64,000 nucleotides of DNA from Allomyces arbusculus (lineage: Eukaryota > Blastocladiomycota > Blastocladiomycetes > Blastocladiales > Blastocladiaceae): assembly GCA_027604705.1 (NCBI GenBank), contig JADHYV010000054.1, positions 1-64,000 of the forward strand, written 5' to 3'. Positions 9,539-21,376 of this stretch are shown here, one piece after another. Made by a program: the position numbers and the translations under genes. How positions within the stretch are numbered: the first letter of the stretch is position 1; the number at the start of each line of letters is the position of its first letter. The notes under the pieces are model-generated. The model did no database searches and was not told where the DNA came from. It was given only the letters and a program-made list of their open reading frames with translations.

Positions 9539-12070
9539 ATGGCCGACTCCCACCTTCCTCAGGCGTCGCACGCGCACGCCCTTGCGACCGAGCGCTCCAC
9601 GTTTGGCTCGCACAACGACATTTTTCTCGACACCATGGAGGAGCCGCCGCCCGGCGCGAGTGTGCGGGAACCCGCGCTGCGGCTTGTCGACCACCGGATC
9701 ACAACGGCCGACGCTGCTACGGTTCCTGTAACGCGTCTCAAGGATAGTGACGGCGCGGGAGTGAAGCCGTTCCCGGCGTCGCCCATCGTGCCCGTCGTGC
9801 GCGAAGACGACGACGAGCCGACCGACGAGGCCGGATGGCGGGCGCGCGTGGCCGAGTTGGAGCAGCACATCAAGGTACTTTCTACTCCCACTCCTTCTTT
9901 CCTCAAATTCCCGCCCTAACCCGCAGTCTCTCTCCACCAGACACTCGACGCCGACCGCGCCGACCTGACCGCCCACTACCAGTCCTTACTCGACCGGAAA
10001 GATGCGACCCTCACCACCCTCCGCGTACAAGCCGCGCGGCTCGAATTCGCACAAGCCGAGGCCGTGCATTTCCTCTCTCGCCCGCTCGCGCAACTTGAAT
10101 CGTCCCCACCCGCCGCCCCAACCCCGTCCGATACCCTCATCTGTCTCCGGTTTGCCGTGCAGTATTTACAAGCCGCGCACCGCGCCGTCGCGTCGCAACA
10201 ACCCGTGCACCCGCTCGGAGCCTCCGCGCCGGGCGCCGCCGAGGCCGCGATGGGTTTAACATCGCCGACGGGGTCCGACCACGTCCCACTCGCGAGCCTC
10301 GTGCCGAGGGCGAACACGGCCCCGTCCCCCGCAGCCACGACGTCGACGTCGGTGTCATTGAGTTTGAGTCCGGAGCGGACCGCAAGTCCCGACCGAATCG
10401 TCACGGACCGTACCACTTCCCCGGTGGGCATTTCGCCAACCAAATCCCCACTCGCGGGCATGCGGCACGCCGCACATGGCCGGTCCCTGTCTCTCTCCGC
10501 GGCCGTGGGCCTCCGCGGGTCATTACCCCTCTTCTCCTCGGACCAGCCCACCTCAGAGACCGACCTCGGCGCGACGCTGCAATCCCCGTCGACGACTGAC
10601 CTCCCGGTGCGCACCGGGTGCACGTCGTGCCGCACGCTCTTGCTGCGACTCGACCACGCCACTGACCGCACGGCGCACCTCACGTCGCAACTGGCGCGCG
10701 CGCACGCCGACGTCGAATCCGAACGCGCGCTGCGCATACGCGCGGACCAAGCGCGCGACATGCTCGACGCCGATCTGGAAGACCTGACCGCGAGTCTCTT
10801 CGCGCAGGCAAACGCAATGGTCGAGTCGGAGGCGCGGCGGCGCGACGAAGTGGAGCGCGCCCTGCGCGCGCGCGACCGCGTGCTGAAAGTGAAGGTCGAC
10901 GAGTGCGAGGTCTTGCGCAAAGCCGTCGCGCGGCTCGAGACGGCGCGCGCGGTCGCGAGTGCGGCCCGCGGACGTGGGGCCTCGGTCGAGGAAATGCATC
11001 CGACGCCCCTGGCCGCAAGGGTGGGCTCGATGCCGTCGTTGATGCCGTCGGCCGGAGGGAGTACCGGGCTGGGGACGGTCGCGATGGGGCCGCCGGGAAG
11101 TGGTGGATTGCAGGGGGTCGATGAGGAGGAGGACGCGGATGTCGTCTGGGTCGATGGCGTCGAACTGCAAATGTTCCAGGAGTTCCTGCGGCGCGCGGTG
11201 AGTGTGAGCGTTGCCGTCGCGCCCGTCGATGGGCCCACGGTCCCGCCGTCGTCCTCGGCGGCCGCTGTGGGTGGATCAGGTGCGGGCGTCAAGCGCAGCC
11301 AGTCGCACCAGGCGATGGCGCTTGCCGACTTGGCCGCGGCGGCGGTCCATGCCGTGACCCCGACCCCGGCGCCAGGATCGACCATGGCGAAACTCGTGGC
11401 CGCGCTCGACGCCGAACCGCTCATGAAACGCATCTTGGCCGAAGATATCGAGCCGTGTCTATTTGCGCACCCAAATACCGGATCGAATGCAGCCGCGGGC
11501 ACTAAGTTGGCCGCGGTCGTCGGGTCCGGTCCCTCGGCGTTCCGCAAGAAGTTGCTGGCTGCGATCGCGACGGGACAGTGGGAGTGTCGTGCGTCCGCCG
11601 CGTGGCCGACGGCCGGGAGTCCCGCGGGGAAGGACCGCAAGTGCGCCGTGTGCGGCGTCGCGCGAGACTGCGCGTTCGGGCTCCGGCTCGCGCGGCCGGG
11701 GACGGCGGTTCCGGAACGCGCCGCGTCGCCGTCGTCAGGGGTCGGGATGCTGGGCCGGTTCACTACCGGTCCGTCGGCGTCGTCGGGTACCTCGACCCCT
11801 TCGACCCCACCGACGTCGTCGAGCGACGATTGCACGATTTACCCGGTGGACCGGTTCTGCCGGCACCGTGTCCTCCGTGTCGCCGAGTTTTACAGCTGGG
11901 CGACGGGGTTGCGGCACGAAAAGGTTGGGCAGAGGCCGATCGTCGACTTGTTCCGCACGTTCTTGTGGCATAAGCGCCGCATGGCCGAGGCCAGGGTCGG
12001 GTCCGAGGCGCTGTTCCGTGAGTCGTTGGCAGACGGCGTCGCGTTTGCGAATGTGCAAGTGAGCCATTGA
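9539..12070 (+). CDS. SEC2: Sec2/Rabin-type Rab guanine nucleotide exchange factor
   Basis: Predicted exchange factor for the secretory-vesicle Rab (Sec4/Rab8 class), acting in polarised exocytosis. Two exons, 9539-9874 and 9941-12070, code for 821 residues. The GEF coiled coil is about residues 335-447 and holds the diagnostic LDADLEDLTASLFAQANAMV, matching the Sec2/Rabin8 segment that grips the Rab. A C-terminal Rabin-like half (about 607-821) starts KRILAEDIEPCL and includes cysteine pairs CAVC and a CRHRV...FYSWATGLR segment. The linker is Ser/Pro-rich. A second, shorter coiled coil near residues 105-160 spans the intron. The start is the first ATG of the frame with a strong context (GCCATGG). 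Confidence 0.85.
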
Positions 12071-13295
12071 TGGAGGGAGGGTGCGGACTGGGAATGGAGA
12101 CTAGGGGCAGGAAGCGAATGCGGATGGATGGGAGGGGGACTTTGACGGGAAATTGATTTGGTTCTGATTGCGTTCGTGGATGAGTTCGGTTGAACGCGTG
12201 CCGGTTTGGTACTCTGGTGCCGTGCTGAGCGCACATCGTCGTCGTTTCGTCGCGCAGGTGGAGCACATCAAGGCCGTGATTTAGCGAAGTGGATTTGGGC
12301 GAGGCAGCTGTCAACCAGAGACGGATTGGCACTGGCGTAGCAGAAGTATCGTCCAGATCCAGATTCATGGCAAGCGTATTGTGGATGGGAAGATCGTTGC
12401 TCATCATGCATGTTAGAGAAACAAGGCCGCGCCGATTCTTTTCAGTGTCAGTGCACAAGACACGTGAAATGAAAATTTTTCGATTCAGGGCAGAAAAAGC
12501 GTCGCTCGTCGTCGCTCGCGCTTCCCGCTACACCAGCGTTGAGCGTCACGACGAAAGTTTCTGTCACTCCAATAAACAGACACCGCCAACATGCTCACTG
12601 ATCATTTCGACACAGTAAACCACCTCTTGACACTATGCCACAGGCCAACGAATTGTGTGAGCTGGCCAAATGTCAAGGGATTCTGTGGTGTGGCGACAGA
12701 GTCTGATCAGCCGACGTCGACTATTAAGCTCCATTCAATCACGGCATCGGTGACATGCAGGACTCCACTCTCTTTGCCAAACTTCTCGCAATGAACAAGG
12801 TTCACATCAACTCTCTGTATGGGCGCGTCAACAATCATCGGGTATTGCTCGTCGTGCGAAAAGACGTCGACCCATGCTGCAGGCTGCCGCACAATCCACT
12901 CGAAGAATGACGGTGCATGGCGATGGGCCCACGGCCAGCCATCGCCATGACGCTTCCCAGGCGTATAGTCTCCATCCCCGCGCGCGCGCGCGCGTGGATT
13001 GGCTCCGGCAAGACTAGGCGCAAGTCCATTGCCGCGCGCCTCGCAACCGACTGGGCGTACGCATCTGCTGCCGCCGCGTCCGCGCGGGAGATGGCTCTTG
13101 TTGCGCCCGCGACGGACTCCATGACATGGGTCGGCGAGCGTGTACGCTGAAGTGCTTCTCCATATAACCCGCGTGCGCCTGCGCGTGCTTGCTCGCGAGC
13201 AACGTCCACGGATCTCGTCGACAAGCACCAGCGCGTCACGCCACGACCACCCCATCTTGGCCCTCGCGCGCACGCCCGCCATGTCCTCTCGCATC
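12071..13295. other. Intergenic; second half is a diverged copy of the fungalysin 3 promoter
   Basis: From about 12890 the sequence resembles 14600-15018, upstream of fungalysin 3. Shared blocks include GGTGCATGG, the GCGCGCGCG tract before GATTGGCTCC, and the TCCATGACATGGGTCGGCGA block. The copy carries TATAA at 13163-13167. This marks the left part of a ~1.72-kb tandem duplication. The first half (12071-12880) is AT-richer and shows no gene. Confidence 0.65.
13163..13169 (+). promoter_or_regulatory. TATA-like box of fungalysin 2 pseudogene
   Basis: TATAACC lies about 130 bp upstream of the former start codon. The duplicate promoter before fungalysin 3 has CATAAAG at the matching place (about 14884). 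Confidence 0.45.
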
Positions 13296-14453
13296 ATGCT
13301 GCGCCAGATCGGCTCTTCCAGGCAATTCGCCGCACTGTTCCTCGTTGCGCTGCTCGCACTGCACGCGCTCCCGCACGCCTAAGCCATTCAGGCGGACGAG
13401 CCGGCTCGACAAACGGCAGCCAAGGTGCCGACGCTCGCCTACAAATCGTTCAAGCTTTTGCCGCCCGTCAATAAGCTCGCCAGCGCCACGGCCGCGACCG
13501 TGCCACTCGTCCCCGACACGACGGACCCGTGTGACGTGGCCAAGGCTTATCTGACGGACACGCTCAAGTTCCCCGAGAACGGGTGGATGATCAAGAACGT
13601 GGTCAAGACGTCGGCGGGCGTGTCGGCCGTCTACGTGTGGCAGCTGATCACGGGCATGAGGTCGTGAACGGCAAATATCAACTTGAACGTTGAGTACGTG
13701 TCTTTTTTGCGTAATCGCCGTCGCCGCAACCTTCTTCACCGTGAAAACTAACTCCACCGCGACCCGTATTGCCAGCACGGTCAAGTCACGTCGATTGGCG
13801 ACAGCTTCTACCGTTGCGCGCGCCCGTCGACGCGTTCAAGTCGCTCGCGGCGTTTGTCGAGTCACCATCGCCGACCACGGTCGACGTGATCCCGGAACCG
13901 ACACGCACAGACACTCCATCGCCGTCCACGAACCCGCCGCTGCTCTGAGATTGCCACGGCGCCCATGCCCGTGCGGCGCGCCTACCTGCAGAGCGGCAAC
14001 AACGTCAAGCTCATCTACTCGTACCAGCTCAAGCAGATAGCGCATTGGTACCACGGCCACGTGAATGTGCTCACGGGCGAGATCGAGGCCGTCAACAACC
14101 GGGTGGCCGACGCCGTTGACCCGGTGATCCCCATCGGCGTCGCGAGCCCCGATACCGGGCCGATCGTCAACGTCGACTCGGCCAACGTCATTTTGGCGAA
14201 CGCGACGCCCAACGATTGGCACAAAGTGGACGTCTCGTTTACAGACACACGAGGGAACAACGTGGAGGCGATTCCCAACACCGCCGACCCACCCAAGAAC
14301 GTGCGGACTGACGGCGGCGCGACTGTCGACTTCACGCGGTTTGCGCCCGATTTCACTAAAGACGCCGAACAATGCACGCGGGGTGCCACCGTGCAGCTCT
14401 TCTACGCGCTCAACTCAGCACACGATTTGTCGTACCAGTACGAGTTCGACGAG
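13296..14453 (+). pseudogene. Fungalysin 2, propeptide-only pseudogene (host gene)
   Basis: A decayed copy of the neighbouring fungalysin 3. Homology starts at the matching ATG (MLRQIGSSRQ) and runs through the signal peptide, exon 1 and most of exon 2 to YEFDE at 14453. It continues a little way into the second intron and then stops, so the whole catalytic exon is missing. Breaks visible: a TAA at 13380-13382 inside the signal peptide (a CAG-type codon in the paralogue); loss of roughly 70 nt between two GCCCGTCG repeats early in exon 2 (near 13830); and small losses near 13946 that shift frame. The remaining frames still read clearly as propeptide. No functional protease can be made from it. 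Confidence 0.88.
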
Positions 14454-15018
14454 GTACGTTGCACGTCATTTCTCGCACACACCCTGAGTGGCTCCCCTCC
14501 AATTCCCGCCGACTGATCTGCGTTCCGTGCTTTCGTCGCAGCGAGAAGGGGCGCCCCCGCCTGGGCGCAACGCAAGCTCCAGTTGTCGAGTTGATGCTTG
14601 ATGCCCACAATTAACTCGAAAAACGATGGTGCATGGTGACGGACCTTTGGTCTGCCAGTGCCATATCGTTTCTTGCCCGGGCGTAGTCTGCATCTCGGCA
14701 CCCGCTTGCGCGCGCGAGCATTGGCTCCAGATTAATGGGCCCCATGTCCTTTGTTCGGGGGCCTCGCGACCGACTGGACGTTCGCATCTCCTGTCGTCGT
14801 CTTCACGCGGGCGATGGCTCTTGTTGCGCCCGCGACGGACTCCGTGACATGGGTCGGCGAGCGTGTGCGCCGTCGCGCTTCTCCATAAAGCCCGCGCGCG
14901 CACCCGCACGGGCTTGCTCGAGCAGCATTCACGGATCTCGTCGACACGCACCAGCACGTTCCGCGACCAGTCTACCCACTTGACCCTTGCGCACGCGCCC
15001 GCCAAGTCCTCTCGCACC
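14454..15018. promoter_or_regulatory. Fungalysin 3 promoter region, duplicated upstream
   Basis: The first ~50 nt are the orphan start of intron 2 of the pseudogene. From about 14600 the DNA is the promoter of fungalysin 3, with a diverged copy at about 12890-13295. A TATA-like CATAAAG at about 14884 lies ~135 bp upstream of the ATG. Confidence 0.55.
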
Positions 15019-17208
15019 ATGCCGCGCCAGATCGGCTCCTCCAGGCAATTCGCCGCACTGTTCCTCGTTGCGCTGCTCGCGATGCATGCTCTCCCGCAAG
15101 CCCAGGCCTTTCGGGCGGACGCGCCGGCTCGACAAACGGCAGCCAAAGTGCCGACGCTCGCCTACAAATCGTTCAAGATTTTGCCGCCCGTCAATACGCT
15201 CGCCAGCGCCACGGCCGCGACCGTGCCGCTCATCCCCGACGTGACCGATCCGCGCGACGTGGCCAAGACGGACCCGCACGACGTGGCCAAGACGTACCTG
15301 ACCGACACGCTCGGGTTCCCCGAGAACGAGTGGGTGATCAAGAACGTGGTCAAGACTTCAGCGGGCGTGACGGCCGTCTACGTGCGGCAGCTGATCAATG
15401 GGCTCGAGGTCGTGAATGGCGACATCAACTTGAACATCAAGTACGTGCCCACTTTTCTATTTTGTTTTCGCAACTGTGGCGCCGCGGAGATCCTTTCCAC
15501 GGCGAAAACTGACTCCGGAGCAATTGGATCGGCAGGAACGGCCAAGTCATGTCGATCGGCGACAGCTTCTACCGCGGCGCGCGCCCGTCGCAGCCCGACT
15601 TGGCCGCGCTCTCGGCGGCCGCGTTGTCCAGTCTGTCGAGTGCCCGCGTGCAGTCGCCCGTCGACGCGTTCAAGTCGCTCGCGGCATTTGTCGGTTCTCC
15701 GTCGCCGACGACGGTCGGCGTGATCCCCGCGCCGACGCCCACAGACACGTCAACTCCCACCACCAACCCGCCGCTCTTCCTGATCACGTCCGACATTGCC
15801 AAGAAGCCCGTGCCCGTGCGGCGCGCCTACGTGCAAAGCGGCAACAACTTGAAGCTCGTCTTCTCGTACCAGCTGCAGCAGGAGCCCAACTGGTATCACG
15901 GCCACGTGAACGCGCTCACGGGCGAGGTCGAGGCCGTCAACGACTGGGTGGCCGAAGCCATTTACCCGGTGATCCCTGTCCACGAGCAGAACCCTGACCA
16001 CGGACCGATTGTCAACGTCTACTCGGCCAAGGAAGTGTTACTCAACGCGTCGCCTCAAGGGTGGCACAAGGCCGGTCTGGAAGCGTTCACAGACACGCGA
16101 GGAAACAATGTGGACGCGATTCCCAACACTGCCGACCCGGCCAAGAACGTGCGACCCGACGGTGGTGCGGCGCGCGATTTCCGGCCGTTTGCGCCAGACT
16201 TCACCAAGAACGCCGACCAGTACACGCCGGGCGCCACCGTGCAGCTCTTCTACGCGCTCAACAAGGCGCACGACGTGTCGTACAAGTACGGTTTTGACGA
16301 GGTACGTTGCGCGCCGTTTCCCTCACGCATTCTGTGTCACCCTCCCATGTGTTTTCGCTGACTGATATACTCTCCGTCTCTTGTAGGCCTCAGGAAACTT
16401 CCAAATCGACAATTATGGCAAGGGAGGGCTGTCCGGAGACCCGATCCAGGCCCTGGTACAGGATTTGTCAGGTGTAAACAATGCCTTCTTCGCAACGCCC
16501 CCCGACGGCGAGTCGCCGACGACGGGCCAGTTCATCTTCACGTTCACGAACCCGACGCGCGACGGTGTCTACGACTTGGTCATCCCGTTCCATGAGTTCT
16601 TCCACGGCGTCTCGAACCGACTCACGGGTGGGCCCGCCAACACCGACTGCCTGCCCGGTGGCGAGCCGGGAGGAATGGGCGAGGGCTGGTCCGACATTTT
16701 CAGCATGATTGTGGTGGTGCTCGACAACAAGACCGCGACGCGCAACACGCCTGTACCCGTCGGCACATATGCTGTGGGCGACCCCGCCGGGGTTCGCAAG
16801 TACCCCTACTCAACCGACTTGGCCGTCAACCCCAGCGTCTACTCGTTTTTGGCGCAGGCCGAGTACCAGGAGGTGCACCGGATTGGTGAGGTGTGGGCGT
16901 CGATGCTGTTTGAGATCTACTGGAATCTCGTCGACAAGTACGGGTGCGCGCCCCTGGAAAAGCACAATATGCAGCGTGGGAACGCGTTAATGCTGCAGTT
17001 GATCATGGATGGGCTCAAGTTGCAGCCCTGCCTGCCCTCGTTCATCGACGCGCGCACCGCGATTTTGCAGGCCGACGCGAACCTGACGGGCGGACAGAAC
17101 CAGTGCTTGATCTGGAAGGGGTTTGCCAAACGTGGGCTTGGCACCACGGCCGCGCCGGGCGTCTACGTCGACTCGAACGCTGTGCCACCCGAGTGCGCAG
17201 GTGTGTGA
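15019..17208 (+). CDS. Fungalysin 3, secreted M36 metallopeptidase, three exons
   Basis: Secreted zinc metallopeptidase. Exons 15019-15440, 15536-16301 and 16387-17208 give 669 residues. The signal peptide covers residues 1-30 (hydrophobic core FAALFLVALLAMHALP). The propeptide includes the conserved [14 protein letters not shown] segment at the first splice site and a WYHGHVNALTGEVEAVNDWV block. Catalytic ligands are HEFFH (His465, His469) and Glu495 in GMGEGWSD. Exon 1 contains an in-frame 24-nt tandem duplication, read as DPRDVAKT then DPHDVAKT, absent from paralogues. The start matches the paralogues' signal peptide. It lies directly behind its own broken partial copy. Confidence 0.94.
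15248..15295 (+). repeat. In-frame 24-nt tandem duplication in propeptide
   Basis: Two adjacent 24-nt units coding DPRDVAKT and DPHDVAKT. Paralogues at 1210-3350 and 13296-14453 have one unit, so this is a recent local duplication that keeps the reading frame. Confidence 0.85.
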
Positions 17209-17796
17209 GCCGTTGCTTGGTGTCTTCTTGACGTGCACGCACGTGCTCGCTTGACGTGTCGTTGATGTGCTCTCTCTTTCCAATTTTTGCTTTCGACGTC
17301 GTCGTTGTCGTATCGTCATTTGGCGTTTGGCATTCATCGCCGCGTTGCCTTCTGTTCACAGTAGCGTCTCGCCCTCTTCCTGCCTTCGTTACACTTCCGC
17401 TATGTACATGCGTAGTCGTTCGCGAAAATATCTTGCTTGGTCTTGTTCCTGTTTTCGGGGCTGTTCGTTCTTTCTCATGCACAGGCCAGAGCTGAGCGTG
17501 CCCAACAACTCCACCTGACAACCATTGATGCGTGCGAATGCCGGTGGATGTCGGCGGATCCGGCTTATGCGTGAACGCGAGTAACATTGATACATCAGTG
17601 TGCCCGCGTCTTGTGCCTCTTTTTCCATGTCGCCACTCGCCTTCCCCACCGTTCACGGTACGCCCTATGTGTATTCATTGCGCTGGGACGCAAATTGAAT
17701 TGCGGGATAACCACATTGCCTGTCATAGGTATGTACTTCCTGCTCTCGTAATTATCCACGTCGATACGACCCACACCACGGCCCATCCCCTTGCGC
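17209..17796. other. Convergent intergenic region
   Basis: This lies between the 3' ends of fungalysin 3 (+) and ARP8 (-). It is relatively AT-rich, with no recognisable gene. Confidence 0.55.
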
Positions 17797-20372
17797 TCAC
17801 ACACATGGATCAAACACGAGCGCCGCCGACGGTCCCGCCGACGCCCCGCTCATCGGCGCGCCCGCTAAGACAATTCCATTCTTGACCGCCAACGCCGTCG
17901 GCGTGCCGTACGCGCGCCACTCGCCCGGACTCAGCGCCATATCACCCGCGCACTCGACGCGCGCGAGTACCGCCGCACCCTTCCACATCACGTGGCCCGG
18001 ATCCAAGTCGCGCGGCGGCGGGGTCACGGTCACGGCCATGGCCGACGCGAGCGCGGCCGCCGTCGCGGGGGAGGCCGGGAGCGTGGACGCCGCCGTGGCC
18101 ATGGTCCGCCGCAACCGGTCTTCGAGGACGCGGGATCCAAAGGCGCGGATTTTGGCTGCGCCGGACCCGACGAGGAGGATTGACGCGTAGAGTTTGCGCG
18201 CGCGCTCTTCGTTGCGCACGCCCTGGATCAGGTGGTGGATCGCCACGTCGAGCGGGCGCGCGACGTTGTTGGTGACAAAGTCGTCGAGCGTCATGCTCGC
18301 GATGGGCGACGGGGTTTCGGCGGTGGGAGTTGCGTCCGGAGCTGGCGTTGAGGCCGTGGGTGGTGCCGGCACAGCGGGTGCATCGCTCGCGGCATCCGTC
18401 GCCGCCGACGCGGCCACCGACTCGGGCGTCGCGCCCTCGGCCGATGCCGCCGGAGGTGTCATAGTTGGGAACCGCAATCCGAGCGCTGGCGGTTCGGTTG
18501 GTCCCGCGGTGGTCCCCGGTTTCGGCTCCGCCGTCAGGTCGTCCATGAACATGAGTTGCGCCGTGGCCGAGCACCGGTGCGATAGCGCCGGATGTTTCCA
18601 GGGGCTCGCGTGGCCCATGGGCAGGCCATAGAACCCGGCGTTGCCACACCAGGTACCCGCCGACTTGCCAGACACGGCGGCCGCGTGACCTGGCTCGAGC
18701 AGGTGCGCGTGCCGCTTGAGTGCCAGGAGTTTGTGCTTGACGTCGACGAGACCGGGGAAAAAGAAGCACTGTCATGTGAACACTTATACGTTAGCGATGC
18801 AATCATCGGCAGACGGCACTCATCAAATCATACCAAGGGCGCACAATACACCTCGCTGTAGACCTTCATCGCGTACTTGACCGTGACCTTGCCCGGCTCG
18901 CGCACGTGCACGTCGACGACCTGCACCGCCAACTCAGCCTCGTTGGCCGTGCACCACTTCTCCTTGATTTCCTCGACCATCCCGCGCACGCGCGGCGCCG
19001 CCAGGTTCGCGAGACCCCACGCGTCCGGATCGAGCGAGGCATGTCCCGGCGGCCAGTGGCGCGCAAGCGGTGCGCGGTTCTCGGCCATCAAGTCGTAGAG
19101 GACGGCAGTCACATCGTCGCCGCCGACGAGCACGCGTGTCGCGTCCGTGATTTCGCCGTTTTCCACGAGCGAGATCGACGTCGCGTGTGCGCCAATGTCG
19201 ACGACGCACGCGAGCGACAGGCCCGCGCCGGTACACGCCATGGTGGATTCTTGCGCGATGACGACCGAGTGCACGCCGAGCGACGAGAACAGGACGCTGA
19301 GCAGCTCGTCAACGACGCGCGCATCGAGCAGGTCCGGGACCGCGAGAGCGATGCGCGTGAGCGGCAGGTCGGTGGCCGTCAGCCCGAGTTCCGTCTGCAA
19401 TGCCATGCGCAAGATCGCGGCCACGTCGTGGTGCCATTCGACGAGACTCGTGTAGTCGCGCGTGTTGAGCGTTTTCGCATAAAACGGGTAGTAGAGCGGG
19501 TACTGCGTGCGTGCCGCGTCGTCGAGGTCGAGCGCTCGCTGCCCGACGAAATACGGCGGCGATGCCGCGGCCGGGTCGACACGGATCCATTCAATATGGA
19601 ACGGGTCGTTGAGCGCCGGTACCGGCACGGGTCGCGCCGACCCGTTGAACGACTGCACCATCCCCAAAGCATTGAGTGGAGTCTTAAGGTTGGCCTGCTT
19701 CATGCGCGAGTGGAAATACTCGTCGGCGGCGGCGCGTGCGGCACGTTTGGTCGCAGCTGCGGTCGCGTCGTCGGCCTGGCGGTACGCGGGCAGGTCAGGT
19801 GCCGGGTCCTTGCGGTTGGGTGCGACGCGGCGCGCAATCACGTTGGGCACGACTTTAGGGACCACATCGGTTGCGAACCCGAGGCGCAGGTACCTCGAAC
19901 CCGGGTGGAGAACGACGACACGGGTCTGTTCGAGTAATCCGCGAGTGATCAGTTATCTTGCAACCGTAAAGAACAAATCAATGGCTCCCAAAACGCACCA
20001 GCGTCGACGTACCGGCTCGGGGGTCGCAGGCACTCCCTGCGCGCCGCGCATTTCAGCGAGCTCGCGCACTTTGAGCACGTCCTGGGCCGGATGCGCGAGG
20101 AACCGCGACAGAACGTTGCGCGTGATATCAACATTTGAGCTCGACACGGCAAACCGTGACCACCGCGGGACCGGGACCAGTGGGACGCCGCGCGGGCCGT
20201 GCGTGACAATGACTGTTGTGGACTTGCGCACAGCCTTTTTCTTGGACGCAGCCGCGGGCGTCGTGGCGGCCAGCGCAGCGTCAGTACTCGCGGTTGGCGG
20301 GGTCGGCGTCGGCGCATTGGTGGGGGCAGCCGAGTCGGTGGAGCTGGCGCGCGCAGCTGGTTTTGGCGGCAT
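17797..20372 (-). CDS. ARP8: Actin-related protein Arp8, INO80 chromatin-remodelling subunit
   Basis: Nuclear actin-related protein of the INO80 remodeller. Minus-strand exons 20372-20013, 19925-18852 and 18768-17797 give 801 residues, normal for Arp8. The actin fold begins with VVVLHPGSRYLRLGFATDVV (phosphate-1 region), continues through VDIGAHATSISLVENG and GGDDVTAVL, and returns after the second intron as CFFFPGLVDV. Near the C-terminus are RKLYASILLVGSGAAK and MWKGAAVLARVE, both typical of Arp8. A disordered Ala/Pro/Thr insert lies in the third exon, where Arp8 proteins commonly carry long insertions. Exon 1 adds a Lys/Ala-rich N-terminus and is joined through a GTACGT donor; all phases agree. 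It is divergent from the F-box-like gene. Confidence 0.9.
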
Positions 20373-21376
20373 GGCGACGGCGGTTTGGTCTAAGGCGGTG
20401 TGCGTGCGGCAGGTTGCTATCGCGCTGGTCCTCGACGAGCGACTGTCGATTGTTTTGCAGCAGCTGGGCGCCAGAGCTCTTGAAGTGATGGGCAGAAAGG
20501 AGACGAGGATGAGCACTCAGGTCACCACACGTGTGCCGCACGCTGCCTCGCATGCGCGTCTCGCTCGCGCTTCTGCCTTTTCCTGCGCGCTGCGACAGCG
20601 CCAGCTTCGCCTACCGTCATGATCCGCGCGGCACGGGATCAGAAGAAGCCGCTCTGCTCAACGCCTTCTGGCGGGACCGGCTGGGTCGGACGAGCAGGAT
20701 ATAGCGACCAAGATTGCAGCTGGCCGCTCGTCAACGTGTCTGCATTGAGCTGCCATGCTCAGCAGCCCAAATGCACCGTTCAACGCTGAACAAAAAACAC
20801 CAGACGCGGGATCCAACCTGGAACAGGGTTGGAGGGTTTTTGACCGTTCTGGCTGTATGCGGTGTCACTTTTTGTGGTCCGAAATGTGACTCGCGACGTT
20901 CCAGGTCATGAAAATTTTGAGTGGGGGTCAACGGCGAGGGAAAATGCCGAGCAAACAAGAAAAACTTCCGTCACTGGTCTATTCTCGGATATTTAGCGCG
21001 GCTGGCCCTGACCTTGTCGGCTGAATCGATGACCGGGCCGCGGCCTTGTGACACCTCAATGTATTTATGAGCAGGAGCGACAAAGAGCGCAATCCAGAGA
21101 CTTGGGAGGACTGGTCTGATAATCATGCGCTGTTTAGCCTGCATGTGCAGGAAAATGACGTTCTCTGGCGTTGATTCGGTACCAAGAGCGGTTCAAAACA
21201 CGTGTGGCAAAGCAACACGCCACCCCCACCCCCACCCCGCCCCATTTCATCCAGTCGTGTTCAAAAGCATCGCATCGACGCGTCAGTCGCAGCCGTCGCC
21301 AAACAGAATCCAACAGCATCTGTGCTCCCGACAACGCGCGCATCCCTCGCATCCTCACATTTTGCACTTGCACCAA
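20373..21376. promoter_or_regulatory. Divergent upstream region of ARP8 and the F-box-like gene
   Basis: About 1 kb separates the two start codons. It contains an imperfect hairpin CCAACCTG-gaa-CAGGGTTGG at 20813-20832 inside a 20790-20960 block of different base composition that may belong to a dispersed repeat. No gene was recognised. Confidence 0.45.

Noticed and set aside
9976-11835. 619-codon minus-strand frame opposite the Sec2-like gene
   Set aside because: Antisense shadow. The plus strand carries the diagnostic Sec2/Rabin motifs.
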